From: Finegoldia magna ATCC 29328
GTDB lineage: Bacteria > Bacillota > Clostridia > Tissierellales > Peptoniphilaceae
Length of the DNA stretch: 64,000 nucleotides
Direction of reading: 5' to 3'
NCBI RefSeq assembly: GCF_000010185.1
Contig: NC_010376.1
Coordinates: 1,733,578-1,797,577 of the forward strand
Shown: piece after piece, positions 28,767 through 37,254 of the stretch
Position numbering within the stretch: the stretch's first letter is position 1
Layout: every line of letters begins with the position of its first letter
Position numbers and translations under genes: made by a program
The notes under the pieces: generated by a model
Seen by the model: only the letters and a program-made list of their open reading frames with translations
Databases searched by the model: none
Told to the model about the DNA's origin: nothing

Positions 28767-29645
28767 CTATTCTTTTAAATCTTCGTAATTCAAATGTCTG
28801 AGTTCTCTCTTCTTCTTGAAATCCCTCAAGAAAACAAACATCAAAACCATACACACAAGCATTACTATCCCAAAAATCGAAGCAAAACTTTGCACCACAG
28901 CCTCATTCGAAGAAATAACCATGCTGAAAGTGTTGTTAATCATGTGAAGAAGAATGGATGCGTAAATGCTTTCTGTGTAATAATACACGGCACAAATCAC
29001 AATCCCTCCGATTAATGCATACGCTCCTTGGAACAAATTAAAATGGAACACTCCGAACACAATCCCATTCAGAATAATCGCCCATTTATAAGGAAGAAGT
29101 CGTTCGTTTTCTGTGAATAAAGTCCCGCGCAACATCAACTCTTCTGAAATCGGAGCGAAAATCGTAATAGCAAGAACCGACAACATCATATTACCCTTCA
29201 TCAATTCTTCAGATGCCTTGTTGTAAACTTCAAGGCTTGCCACAATTTGTGGGAAGAATTTGCCCAAATACATCATCAAAGCAACAGTAATATTGATAAG
29301 ACCAATAAGACCAATTCCCACCACGAAAAGCTTCACGATTTCAGAAAAAGTAATCTTTCTTTTCTTTAAGTAATCCCTATTGTATTTCGTTTGAAAAATC
29401 TTCGTTCTAAATTTAATGATTAAAAGGAAAATAATAATCCTCAGGATTTGTCCACATAAAAGAAAAACCGCCCCATTTTTCACATAAAAATCTTGGAAAT
29501 TACCATCAAATCCTATAAGCTTGGCAACAACTCCTCCAATCACTCCAACAACAAGCTCTGGAATCACGAACAAAAGTAAAAGGATAACTCCTTGTAAAAT
29601 CGCAATCAAAAGATTAGAAAATTTTAGTTTTTTTGTATTCTCCAT
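28767..29645 (-). CDS. CPBP-family intramembrane glutamic protease
   Basis: 292 residues with about eight membrane helices. The CAAX protease and bacteriocin-processing (Abi) motifs are visible: SEELMLRG (glutamates plus arginine), FGVFHFNLFQG, and the final LLHMINNTF with the conserved histidine and asparagine. Members cleave or process peptides within the membrane; in Firmicutes they are often tied to bacteriocin self-immunity. No peptide gene lies next to it. Strong GGAGG site; single gene. Confidence 0.85.
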   Translation of the reverse strand: MENTKKLKFSNLLIAILQGVILLLLFVIPELVVGVIGGVVAKLIGFDGNFQDFYVKNGAVFLLCGQILRIIIFLLIIKFRTKIFQTKYNRDYLKKRKITFSEIVKLFVVGIGLIGLINITVALMMYLGKFFPQIVASLEVYNKASEELMKGNMMLSVLAITIFAPISEELMLRGTLFTENERLLPYKWAIILNGIVFGVFHFNLFQGAYALIGGIVICAVYYYTESIYASILLHMINNTFSMVISSNEAVVQSFASIFGIVMLVCMVLMFVFLRDFKKKRELRHLNYEDLKE

Positions 29646-29693
29646 AAAAACCTCCAGTTAATTATATATACCCAAATTTTCTTGCAATAAAAA

Positions 29694-29714
29694 AATCAAG
29701 CACTAGGCTTGATT
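29694..29714 (-). terminator. Terminator of the ABC transporter operon
   Basis: Stem AATCAAGC/GCTTGATT (29694-29701 with 29707-29714), loop ACTAG, then a T run on the minus strand. The same stem and loop occur at 32809-32829. Confidence 0.82.
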
Positions 29715-29726
29715 TAATCGTTAAAA

Positions 29727-30413
29727 TTATTCCCCAACTTTGTGAAACTTTCCATCTTCCAGTTCATATTCCATAAAATCTTTGTTTTTCAAATTATCAG
29801 TCAAATACTTGTCGTGACTCACAACTACAATAGTTTTTGATTTTCTTTTCAAAACTTCGATATATTCTATCAGCTTGTCCTTCATTCTCAGATTAAGTGT
29901 GTTTGAAGGCTCATCCATCAGAATAACAGACGGCTCATTCACCAAAGCTCTTGCAATGGTCACTTTTTGTCTTTCTCCTCCTGATAGATACTTTACTTTT
30001 TTGTTCAAAATCTCCGTTATTTCAAATTCTTCGCTAATCTCTTGAATTCTTTTTTTCCTGTCAGCTCTCTTGTATTTCGATGAATAAATCAATGGTATGA
30101 GAATATTATCGTAGGTAGTCTCTGATTCTATCAAATTGTATTCCTGAAAAATAAACCCAAACACTTCATTTCTGTATTTAGACATATCTTTTTCGGTAAA
30201 ATCCCCAACTGATTTGGAATCCAAAATATAATCTCCTGAATATTTCCTATCCAACAAACCCACAATCTTCAAAAAAGTAGTCTTACCTGCTCCGTTTTCT
30301 CCTGAAATAATGATATTGTCCCCATCATTTATATTCATTTCAGCATTATCCAATACAAGAAGTTCTTCACCATTTGTGCTGAATTTTTTGGTCAAATTTT
30401 TTATTTCTATCAT
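29727..30413 (-). CDS. ABC transporter ATP-binding protein (MacB/LolD type)
   Basis: 228 residues from ATG 30411-30413. Walker A GENGAGKTTF, signature LSGGERQ, Walker B VILMDEPS and the switch histidine in VVVSHD are all present. The sequence resembles the small ATPases that work with FtsX/MacB-like permeases in export or in antibiotic-peptide resistance, rather than uptake systems. It is the last of three genes; the upstream permease ends 2 bp before it and its ribosome site lies in that gene. The substrate is unknown. Confidence 0.88.
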   Translation of the reverse strand: MIEIKNLTKKFSTNGEELLVLDNAEMNINDGDNIIISGENGAGKTTFLKIVGLLDRKYSGDYILDSKSVGDFTEKDMSKYRNEVFGFIFQEYNLIESETTYDNILIPLIYSSKYKRADRKKRIQEISEEFEITEILNKKVKYLSGGERQKVTIARALVNEPSVILMDEPSNTLNLRMKDKLIEYIEVLKRKSKTIVVVSHDKYLTDNLKNKDFMEYELEDGKFHKVGE

Positions 30414-30415
30414 AA

Positions 30416-31459
30416 TCAATCACCTATCAAATCAATCAGATCGCTTTTTTTCAAAATCAAATACATAACTATTTCTAATATCAATATACATAAAATCATG
30501 TAAATAAACGCCACTACCGAAAAAGTATTAATTGCAAATCCGTTTAATACGAAAAGCAAACAGAATGCTGCAACATTTACTAAAACTACGAAAACGGAGT
30601 TTCGTGCCATAATATCCTTGGTTCTAGCTCCTGATAAAATGTGGATTTTATATTCTTTTTGTAGGCTTTTTAACATATATTTGAAGAAAATCACAAAACC
30701 CAATATTGTTATCACAGTCATAATCAGACAATACGGAACAATGTATTTGAGGATGTATGTATTTTCATCGTCGTCGTATTTTTTATTTGTATTATTAATG
30801 ACCATTAGCTTATTCCCATCGAAAATCTTCTCAAATTCCCTATCAACACCTTTATTTATCTCATCTTCTGAAAACTTTGCATTCTCAATTAAATCAAGTA
30901 TATCTGAATCACCAAACTTGTAGCCACTAACATTTTTATATTTATCAGATTTTATCTCCAATAATACTCTTTTGTCATAATCAATATAGCTTTTGATTTC
31001 TTGATTCATCATATCATAGTCCATCGCATCATGAGTAACCACTTCAAATTCCGCCTCATTCTTCAAGTCAGTCACATTTTTACTATCAACTAACCAAAAA
31101 ACTCTGCTATTAGTGTTTTTGTTGAATTTTCCATACAACACAATTATATCTGTATCGCAATTTCTACAAAGTGATGAATTCGTGGTATAAGTGTGCCCGT
31201 TTTTCGAAAATATATTGTCCAGTTTTTTTCCATAAGTATTCGAATAATCGTATCCCTTATCATCAGTTGTCTGTAACACAACAGTGCTATATGAAGGCTG
31301 TTCACTTAATTGAAATTTTACGAACGTATTTCTCAAATAAGCATCTGTTGCAGATTCCACAATTGTTCCCAATGAGAAAATTAAAAGAATCATCAAACAA
31401 GACACAACTTTATTTCTGAAAACATCCATTAGTCCTAGTTTAATATTATCTCTTATCAT
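30416..31459 (-). CDS. FtsX-like ABC permease
   Basis: 347 residues from ATG 31457-31459 with AGAGGT upstream; the longer frame to 31483 lacks a site. One membrane helix near the N-terminus (VVSCLMILLIFSLGTIVE), a large extracytoplasmic domain containing a CRNCD segment, then three helices at the C-terminus: the four-helix layout of MacB/FtsX permeases. It overlaps the preceding membrane gene by 14 bp. With the ATPase it should form a mechanotransmission or export complex. Confidence 0.75.
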   Translation of the reverse strand: MIRDNIKLGLMDVFRNKVVSCLMILLIFSLGTIVESATDAYLRNTFVKFQLSEQPSYSTVVLQTTDDKGYDYSNTYGKKLDNIFSKNGHTYTTNSSLCRNCDTDIIVLYGKFNKNTNSRVFWLVDSKNVTDLKNEAEFEVVTHDAMDYDMMNQEIKSYIDYDKRVLLEIKSDKYKNVSGYKFGDSDILDLIENAKFSEDEINKGVDREFEKIFDGNKLMVINNTNKKYDDDENTYILKYIVPYCLIMTVITILGFVIFFKYMLKSLQKEYKIHILSGARTKDIMARNSVFVVLVNVAAFCLLFVLNGFAINTFSVVAFIYMILCILILEIVMYLILKKSDLIDLIGD

Positions 31460-32474
31460 ACAAGACCTCTTTTTCAAACTCATTGTAGCTGAGTTTAGCT
31501 CTTAAAGCACTCAACATCACAGTCAATATTATTAGAATAATCTGCAATTGCAATATAAGAAAAATCGTGATTTTGTTTTCATTAATAATTGCAAGATATC
31601 CATACGTCAATGCTGTTGATATTGCACATGTTATAAAACTATACCCCAAGGCTTTTTCAATAAACATCTTCATGATGTCTTTCAGTTTTGCACCAAAATT
31701 TGCACTTACAATTACGAATTTCTTGTATTTGTTCAAAAACATCCACAATGAAATTGCATACATTGCCAATGCCATGACCGTACTATTAGTAATAAACTGA
31801 GCATACACCTTGTATTCTGGATATGATTTTATTAAATCCCTCAAAGTAAGCTTGTCGTACATTTTGATTTCTTTTCTTCTATATCCTATTTTTTCAAGAG
31901 ATTCTGCAATAGATTTCAATGACTTGTCATCACTAGAATCTATGTAAAGTGTTGAAATATTTTCTGGTTTAATTGTGAATAGATTTCTCACTACATCGAC
32001 TTTTCCATCATTAGCAATGTAAGATTGAACATCAAACATATTAATTATCTCAGTATGATAATTATCTTCTACTTCTTTTTTATCGTATTCTGATATTTTC
32101 CCTTCTACAAAATCAATCACTGGATATATCAAAATAGACACATTATTCTTGTTTTGGTAATCTTCTTTTGAAAAATATCTGAATAAAGCTGGATTAATTA
32201 TTTTTGTAGAACCCATATAGTATTTCATCACTGGATCATATATTGCAACATCTTTGGAGTTTTTTATTTCAGCTACAACTGATATGTTTTCATTCATATT
32301 AAGAAAGTCAAGGCTATGATTATTATTGTTTGATTCAAAAGCTATAAGTTTGTCACTCATAAAATAAGGAGAAGGTTTTCTGTTGTTTCCATATAAATAA
32401 TTAAATCCAAATATTAGTATCGAACTAGTCAGAAATATCAATAGGATTATTATTTTATTGTCTTTAAGTCTCAT
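31446..32474 (-). CDS. Second FtsX-like membrane protein of the ABC operon
   Basis: 342 residues, first gene of the operon. Same layout as its neighbour: one N-terminal helix (IIILLIFLTSSILIFGFNYLY), an outside domain of about 200 residues, and three C-terminal helices (about 220-330). The two proteins are only weakly alike, which suggests a heterodimeric permease. AAAGGAGGG before the ATG. Function unknown beyond the ABC context. Confidence 0.65.
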   Translation of the reverse strand: MRLKDNKIIILLIFLTSSILIFGFNYLYGNNRKPSPYFMSDKLIAFESNNNNHSLDFLNMNENISVVAEIKNSKDVAIYDPVMKYYMGSTKIINPALFRYFSKEDYQNKNNVSILIYPVIDFVEGKISEYDKKEVEDNYHTEIINMFDVQSYIANDGKVDVVRNLFTIKPENISTLYIDSSDDKSLKSIAESLEKIGYRRKEIKMYDKLTLRDLIKSYPEYKVYAQFITNSTVMALAMYAISLWMFLNKYKKFVIVSANFGAKLKDIMKMFIEKALGYSFITCAISTALTYGYLAIINENKITIFLILQLQIILIILTVMLSALRAKLSYNEFEKEVLYDKR

Positions 32475-32613
32475 ATCTCCCTCCTTTGATTTTGAACACC
32501 GTTTTCTTAACCCGATTATATATCTTATTATTGTATTTGTAAATCATTTGATATATTATTTTAAAATTTTGGGTAATAATCTATTAACAGCAAAATAAAT
32601 TGAGGAGATTATT

Positions 32614-32805
32614 ATGAAACGAAAATACGAATACAAATACGTTGAAGTGAGAACTTGTGGATTAGCATCAGATGATTATAAAAAAATCATAGATGATTAT
32701 GCGAAGGAAGGTTTTAGGTTTGTGACTACTATCAATAAAACTAAAATCGGTATTGGATACAATCCTAAAATTGATTTGGTGTTTGAAAGAGAATGTGAGC
32801 AATAA
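32614..32805 (+). CDS. DUF4177 protein
   Basis: 63 residues, the usual size of DUF4177 proteins: YEYKYVEVRTCG, then a helix (YKKIIDDYAKEGFRFV) and two strands. Cytoplasmic, function unknown. GAGGAG site before ATG. Single gene ending in a bidirectional hairpin. Confidence 0.75.
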   Translation: MKRKYEYKYVEVRTCGLASDDYKKIIDDYAKEGFRFVTTINKTKIGIGYNPKIDLVFERECEQ

Positions 32806-32808
32806 AAA

Positions 32809-32829
32809 AATCAAGCACTAGGCTTGATT
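32809..32829. terminator. Terminator between DUF4177 and yitT-family genes
   Basis: Stem AATCAAGC/GCTTGATT (32809-32816 with 32822-32829), with an A run on the left. The T run is good for the minus-strand gene and poor for the plus strand. Confidence 0.7.
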
Positions 32830-32832
32830 GAT

Positions 32833-33486
32833 TTAAGCTTTTGATATGGCTTGATTTGCCATTTTGATTTCTGGATTTGATAGTTCTACTTCGAATTGTC
32901 CTATCAAAAATGATGATATTACAGTTGTCAAAAGTGAGAACATAATTCTGTCAACTGGAATGTATAAAAGTGACAGTGCCAACACTGTTATATCCGAGAA
33001 CAAATACGCTAATGATATTTTGAGTCCCGATTTTGTGGATATCGTCATTGCCAATGCGTCGTCTCCACCTGCTGCTCCACCTTCACTTACTACAAGTCCG
33101 CATCCCAATCCGATACAGATTCCTCCGACAATACTTGCTAACAATGGCATATCGTACATACTTGGTAACACTGGCCCTATAATATTGAAAAATTTCGCAA
33201 ATACGGCAAATGACATTGTGGCTACGAAAGCTTTCTTCACAAAATCAAATCCCATTATTGAAAATCCAAGAACGTAGCAGCTTACATCTAATATTACTGA
33301 TGTTATTGATTGATCAAATCCGAAGACTTTGTTCAAGAACAACATCATTCCAAGCACTCCGCCCTCTGTTACTCCTGATTGTTTATGTACGTTCACTACT
33401 GCGAACGCCATTATTGCGCATCCTAAAATTATTTTTATTAATCCTTTTTTAGTTAATCCGAAAAATTTTAGCATTCTACTAAGCAT
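32833..33486 (-). CDS. YitT-family membrane protein
   Basis: 217 residues with about five membrane helices and the family motifs KQSGVTEGGVLGMMLFL and GCGLVVSEGGAAGGDDALAM, glycine-rich half-helices typical of YitT/DUF161 proteins. These are inner-membrane proteins of unsettled function, possibly transporters. GGGGGAAG lies before the ATG. It is preceded by a leader of about 260 nt with a consensus promoter, which suggests control by RNA structure. Confidence 0.78.
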   Translation of the reverse strand: MLSRMLKFFGLTKKGLIKIILGCAIMAFAVVNVHKQSGVTEGGVLGMMLFLNKVFGFDQSITSVILDVSCYVLGFSIMGFDFVKKAFVATMSFAVFAKFFNIIGPVLPSMYDMPLLASIVGGICIGLGCGLVVSEGGAAGGDDALAMTISTKSGLKISLAYLFSDITVLALSLLYIPVDRIMFSLLTTVISSFLIGQFEVELSNPEIKMANQAISKA

Positions 33487-33784
33487 TTTATCTTCCCCCG
33501 TTTAGAAATTAGGAAGTTAAAATTGACCACGAAAAAAAGACTGCGGTTCAAGTTTAACTTGCCTTTGCAATCTCTGGTTTTGATGCTTTTTTGTTTGCTG
33601 ATTTTTTCTTGTAAAAACTCTGAACCTTATTGTTCTTTTTAGCCTATAAGAGTATCACATCAGATCCTTTCCAGGCTCTTTATCGAGCAATAGTCATCAG
33701 ATAAAAACTACCAAATAATTATATTTGGTACCCATAGATAATTATTTACAGAGAAATTATATACTATTTTTCGCTAATTGTCAA
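33487..33784 (-). promoter_or_regulatory. Consensus promoter and long structured leader of the yitT-family gene
   Basis: A perfect sigma-A promoter on the minus strand: TTGACA (33779-33784), 17 bp, TATAAT (33756-33761). The transcript then runs about 260 nt before the gene with no open frame over 12 codons. Visible helices: a hairpin TACCAAAT/ATTTGGTA (33708-33731 region), AGCCT/AGGCT enclosing a GCTC-GAGC hairpin neighbourhood (33641-33680), and a near-perfect 15-bp pairing of 33524-33538 region with 33543-33558 region whose loop is T-rich. I could not match it to a known riboswitch; a degenerate T-box-like ACCGC occurs near the end. Confidence 0.55.
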
Positions 33785-33844
33785 CTTTTTTAGTTAAATG
33801 TTGGAAAATTGTGTGAAAAATTTTGGTATGATTTGTGTATATTG

Positions 33845-33886
33845 TTTACACTTTCGCTTTAATATTGTATAATTAAAGCGAAAGTG
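33845..33886 (+). promoter_or_regulatory. Promoter and autoregulatory palindrome of abiEi
   Basis: Perfect 15-bp inverted arms (33849-33863 with 33872-33886) around an 8-bp centre. The -10 TATAAT (33868-33873) lies in the centre and right arm, and the -35 TTTACA (33845-33850) overlaps the left arm with a 17-bp spacer. AbiEi antitoxins repress their own promoter by binding inverted repeats, so this is very likely the operator. The stretch 33785-33844 shows nothing else. Confidence 0.8.
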
Positions 33887-33898
33887 ACGGTGAGATAT

Positions 33899-34486
33899 AT
33901 GAATGCATTGAAAAATCATTTAGAAAATAATTCAATAATTACAAATGAAGATGCGATGAAACTTGGCTATCACAGACAATTTTTGTCAGATTTATCAAAT
34001 GTTGGCAAATTGGAAAGGCTACGACCTGGAGTATACCAAGTAAAAGGCGAATTAACAGATGATTTTGTTTTAATTTCTTCAAAAAGCAAGAGAATTGTTT
34101 TTTCACATCAAACAGCATTATATCTTCATGATTTATCTGACAGAACTCCAAATATTTTTCATATATCTGTACCTCAAGGTTATAATGCCAGTCACATTAA
34201 AAAAAGATATAAGAATTTGAAATTACATTATGTTCAAAAAGATTTTTTTGATGTGGGTTTATCAGAAATCGAAACTCCTTTAGGTAATAATGTTTACGTG
34301 TACGATGTGGAAAGGACGATTTGTGATGTTGTATTAAATAGGAAAAAAATTGATACTCAAATTTTCACGGATGCAATTACAAGATATTTCAAATCAAACA
34401 ACAAAAATCTGAGAAAACTTATTAAATACAGCAGGATTTTCAACATCGAAGAAGACATAAGAAAATATATAGAGGTATTGTCGTGA
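33899..34486 (+). CDS. AbiEi-type antitoxin / transcriptional regulator
   Basis: 195 residues from ATG 33899 (GGTGAG upstream); a GTG at 33884 is the only longer option. The N-terminal winged helix (NSIITNEDAMKLGYHRQFLSDLSNVGKLERLRPGVYQ) and the following region with FSHQTALYLHDLSDR and YDVERTICDVV are the signature of AbiEi antitoxins of type IV abortive-infection systems. Its stop overlaps the start of a truncated toxin frame by 4 bp, so the original partner has been lost. Confidence 0.88.
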   Translation: MNALKNHLENNSIITNEDAMKLGYHRQFLSDLSNVGKLERLRPGVYQVKGELTDDFVLISSKSKRIVFSHQTALYLHDLSDRTPNIFHISVPQGYNASHIKKRYKNLKLHYVQKDFFDVGLSEIETPLGNNVYVYDVERTICDVVLNRKKIDTQIFTDAITRYFKSNNKNLRKLIKYSRIFNIEEDIRKYIEVLS

Positions 34487-34563
34487 TTAATATTGAAAGT
34501 ATCAAGGCAAAGATAAGAAATTTAGCAAAAAATAACAACTTAAGACAAACTAGTAATATTTAA
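34483..34563 (+). pseudogene. AbiEii toxin, N-terminal remnant
   Basis: 27 codons from GTG 34483 (GTGA overlap with abiEi) to TAA 34561-34563. The peptide INIESIKAKIRNLAKNNN matches the beginning of AbiEii nucleotidyltransferase toxins (sequence type ..IKARLKNIAKK..). The catalytic part is absent; after the stop comes the terminator and then rubrerythrin. A deletion has removed nearly all of the toxin gene while leaving the antitoxin intact. Confidence 0.6.
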
Positions 34564-34568
34564 AACAA

Positions 34569-34605
34569 AAAGTCCTCAAAGGTTAAAAGAGCCTTTGAGG
34601 ACTTT
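34569..34605. terminator. Bidirectional terminator between abiE remnant and rubrerythrin
   Basis: Perfect 14-bp arms AAAGTCCTCAAAGG and CCTTTGAGGACTTT (34569-34582 with 34592-34605). Confidence 0.85.
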
Positions 34606-34629
34606 GAATTTTACTAGTATTGTCTAATT

Positions 34630-35214
34630 TTAATAAGTTTCTTTGAAGATTTCGAAGAATCCTTGTGGGTGATCACATGCTGGACATTTCTTAGGTGCTG
34701 TTTTACCTTCGTGAATGTAGCCACAGTTGTTGCATTTCCATAAGTATACTTCTTCTCTTTCGAATACTTTTTCTTTTTCGATGTTTTCTAATAATTTTCT
34801 GTATCTTTTTTCGTGAGCTTCTTCAACTTCTCCGATTTCAGTGAATACGCGTGCGATTTCCTTGAATCCTTCTTCTTTCGCAATTTTTGAGAATTCTGGA
34901 TACATTTCAGAGTTTTCGAAATGTTCTCCTTCTGCTGCAGATTTAAGGTTACTCTTAGTGTCTCCTAAATGAACTGGGAATCCTGCTTCGATTTCTATTT
35001 CAGAGTCTTGTAAATCTTCACTCAAAAAATTCATGAATCTTTTTGCGTGAGCCATTTCATTTCTTGCTGTTTCTTCAAATATCATAGAAATTTGAACGTA
35101 TCCTTCTTTTTTTGCTGTTTTAGCAAAATATGTATAACGCATATTTGCTTGACTTTCCCCTGCAAATGCTGCCATTAAATTAGTAGCTGTTTTTGTACCT
35201 TTTAAGCTTGCCAT
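34630..35214 (-). CDS. rbr: Rubrerythrin
   Basis: 194 residues. N-terminal four-helix diiron domain with paired carboxylates (FAGESQANMRY, EETARNEMAHAKR, GEVEEAHEKRY) and a C-terminal rubredoxin-like domain with CNNCG and CPACD holding one iron. It reduces hydrogen peroxide in the cytoplasm of anaerobes. GGGGG ribosome site. Single gene; terminator 34569-34605. Confidence 0.96.
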   Translation of the reverse strand: MASLKGTKTATNLMAAFAGESQANMRYTYFAKTAKKEGYVQISMIFEETARNEMAHAKRFMNFLSEDLQDSEIEIEAGFPVHLGDTKSNLKSAAEGEHFENSEMYPEFSKIAKEEGFKEIARVFTEIGEVEEAHEKRYRKLLENIEKEKVFEREEVYLWKCNNCGYIHEGKTAPKKCPACDHPQGFFEIFKETY

Positions 35215-35296
35215 AATATTTCCCCCTTGTAAATTTGAATGAATTTAACAATTCATTTCTAATATAACTATACCACAAACCAAGAATTTTATCACA

Positions 35297-35563
35297 TTAT
35301 ATATCTGATTTTTGGACATTCAAATCGTTAATAATTCCTTTTGTTCCGACTTTTATCACTGTTGGAGTGCCTTCTTCGATTATTTCTTCCTTTTTAATAG
35401 TAGGCTGTCCGTTGATATCTTCGTAGTACAATTTTTTAATTGTAGGTGTTCCTTTTTTTATTACAATTTCTTCTCCTTGGCGCAAATTATTGTCATAAAT
35501 TTTTTCAATCTTAGGATTTTCTTCTACAATTGCCACGTCTTCTCCGTATTTTTTCACGCTCAT
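35297..35563 (-). CDS. Small G5-domain-like protein without signal peptide
   Basis: 88 residues. The repeat-like stretches GEEIVIKKGTPTIKK and KKEEIIEEGTPTVIKVGTKG follow the pattern of G5 domains, which are normally modules of surface proteins binding N-acetylglucosamine polymers. Here the domain stands alone, with no signal sequence, no anchor and no peptidase domain. Start is uncertain: the ATG at 35563 directly follows GAGGTG, and a GTG at 35557 has better spacing. It may be a remnant of a larger surface protein gene, or a free intracellular module. Confidence 0.55.
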   Translation of the reverse strand: MSVKKYGEDVAIVEENPKIEKIYDNNLRQGEEIVIKKGTPTIKKLYYEDINGQPTIKKEEIIEEGTPTVIKVGTKGIINDLNVQKSDI

Positions 35564-35722
35564 CACCTCATTTATTATTATATCGTAGATTTCATTTATT
35601 TACTCAGCTTATAAATAGTATGTTATTTATTAGATATTGCAATAAATGAACGCTGAAAACTATGATAAAATATAGCTATAATATCAATAGGAACAAAACA
35701 AATGAATAATTAGAGAAAAGAG

Positions 35723-36448
35723 ATGACTTTATTGAAAAAATTTAAGATTTTGGCATTATTATTAATGGCAAGTTTAGTTTTTGCAGGATGTTCTAAGGAA
35801 GATAACAAACAAGCTTCTTCTACTGAACAAAAAACTGAAGAAAAGAAAGAAGAAAAAACTGAACAAAAAACTGAAGAAAAGAAGGAAGAAGCACAAGAAC
35901 CAACAGCTGATAATCCTATGATTGTTGACGAAGCTAAAAAGCAAATCAAAGTTTATGCTGAAGTTAATGATAAGTTCAAAAAAGAAAGCACAATGCACGC
36001 TATCGTAGCAAAATCTGGTAAGAACAACGAACAATCTATGTTTGTATCATATGCAAACCAAAATGATTTGTATGATGCATTGGAAAAAATCGGTGCAAAA
36101 CCAGGTAACAACGTTACTATGGAGAACATGGGAAAAGAAGCTGTTAAGGGTGATAAGATTGATCTTACATTCAAATTCCAAGGTTCTGACAATGAATTAG
36201 GAATTAACGATGTTATCAAAGATTCTTCAGGAAAAGAAATAGACATCAGATTTGGTGGTAACCAAAAACCAGCAAAAGATATGAACACAGGTTGTATGAC
36301 ATGTTTGCAAAGTTGTCCTTTGGGAATAACTTCAAACGCATCACAATTAATTGGCGCTGACGAAAAAGACGGAGTTAAATACACTTTGGCTGATTCTGTT
36401 CCAGCCGATAAAACACCTGTTGTTATCACATACAAACTAGCTAACTAA
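35723..36448 (+). CDS. YdjY-like lipoprotein with CxxCxxxCP motif
   Basis: 241 residues. Lipobox FAGC at Cys23 after a hydrophobic signal; then a lysine/glutamate linker (30-60), then the folded domain. The segment GCMTCLQSCPLG near 195 has the CxxCxxxCP spacing of an iron-sulfur half site, and the domain as a whole resembles YdjY-domain proteins. It should sit on the outer face of the membrane. Function unknown. Starts at ATG after AGAGAAAAGAG and ends in a clean terminator. Confidence 0.7.
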   Translation: MTLLKKFKILALLLMASLVFAGCSKEDNKQASSTEQKTEEKKEEKTEQKTEEKKEEAQEPTADNPMIVDEAKKQIKVYAEVNDKFKKESTMHAIVAKSGKNNEQSMFVSYANQNDLYDALEKIGAKPGNNVTMENMGKEAVKGDKIDLTFKFQGSDNELGINDVIKDSSGKEIDIRFGGNQKPAKDMNTGCMTCLQSCPLGITSNASQLIGADEKDGVKYTLADSVPADKTPVVITYKLAN

Positions 36449-36473
36449 CCATTTCATTTAAAATTCTCTATTT

Positions 36474-36508
36474 AAAAAGGTAGGCTTTTTACGGCTTACC
36501 TTTTTAAT
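36474..36508 (+). terminator. Terminator of the YdjY-like lipoprotein gene
   Basis: 12-bp stem (36474-36485 with 36494-36505, one G-U) followed by T-rich sequence. Confidence 0.85.
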
Positions 36509-36534
36509 TTTTGTGTAGAATTTGTATTCAAAAA

Positions 36535-36556
36535 AACGCCCACATTTGTGAGCGTT
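36535..36556 (-). terminator. Terminator of the membrane protein gene ending at 36561
   Basis: Stem AACGC.CAC/GTG.GCGTT (36535-36543 with 36548-36556) with one internal mismatch and a T run on the minus strand. Confidence 0.7.
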
Positions 36557-36560
36557 GGTT

Positions 36561-37178
36561 TTATAAGAAAACAATATTTGTCGCTTCTATCCAATCGACT
36601 GCTATGTTGTAGATGAAAAGTCTTACAAATCTCAATCCAATGTAAAGTGACATGAATGTGATGATGATGTATGGTAGTTTTTCAAATTTGAAGTTTTTGA
36701 TGTTGAGTCCTATGAAAAACATCAGTATCACAAATGATTCAACGATTACAATGTAGACTCCAAATGGATAAATCGCCATCGAGATTGCAGCTTGTAGCAT
36801 TACCAATAGCAATACGTTGTATTTTTCGTCTTGTCTCCAATCATCTTTGTCGAAAAATATGTTGGCTATTCGATAAGTTATTTTGAATTTTAAAATCGCA
36901 AATAGAAATATGAACACACTTCTTATCGCAAAATAAATGTAGCCTACAAGATAGTTTCTTCTGATAAATGAGCTAATGTCAAAGCTTGAATAGTAGTCCA
37001 AGATTACTGTGACTACAAATGCCAAAAGCCCCATTTTAAATACGCCGTTTTTAGTGTTTTTGAACTTATTTATAGGTAGCTCCAACGTCTCTCCCATAAA
37101 CTCAAAAATCTCGTATACGATATCGAAAAACTCAGATTGTTTGCCTTCCATATCGTCAACTTTTTTAAATTTATTCAT
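36561..37178 (-). CDS. Polytopic membrane protein, unknown function
   Basis: 205 residues from ATG 37176-37178 with GGGAGGG upstream; an in-frame TTG at 37184 is too close to that site. A soluble N-terminal 45 residues precede about five membrane helices. It resembles Yip1-like or YIP1-domain proteins in overall layout but I see no diagnostic motif. It lies 76 bp downstream of the pilin-like operon on the same strand and could be the last gene of that unit. Confidence 0.5.
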   Translation of the reverse strand: MNKFKKVDDMEGKQSEFFDIVYEIFEFMGETLELPINKFKNTKNGVFKMGLLAFVVTVILDYYSSFDISSFIRRNYLVGYIYFAIRSVFIFLFAILKFKITYRIANIFFDKDDWRQDEKYNVLLLVMLQAAISMAIYPFGVYIVIVESFVILMFFIGLNIKNFKFEKLPYIIITFMSLYIGLRFVRLFIYNIAVDWIEATNIVFL

Positions 37179-37254
37179 AAGCAAACCCTCCCTTTTCGCT
37201 TATCATATATATATTATACATCATATCGAAGAAGAGTTTCAATCATTCTATCGA

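Noticed and set aside
33487..33750. T-box, 6S RNA or SRP RNA as identity of the yitT leader
   Set aside because: The AGGGUGGNACCGCG core is not met (only UUGAACCGCA), the SRP helix 8 sequence is absent and I see no 6S-like central bubble.
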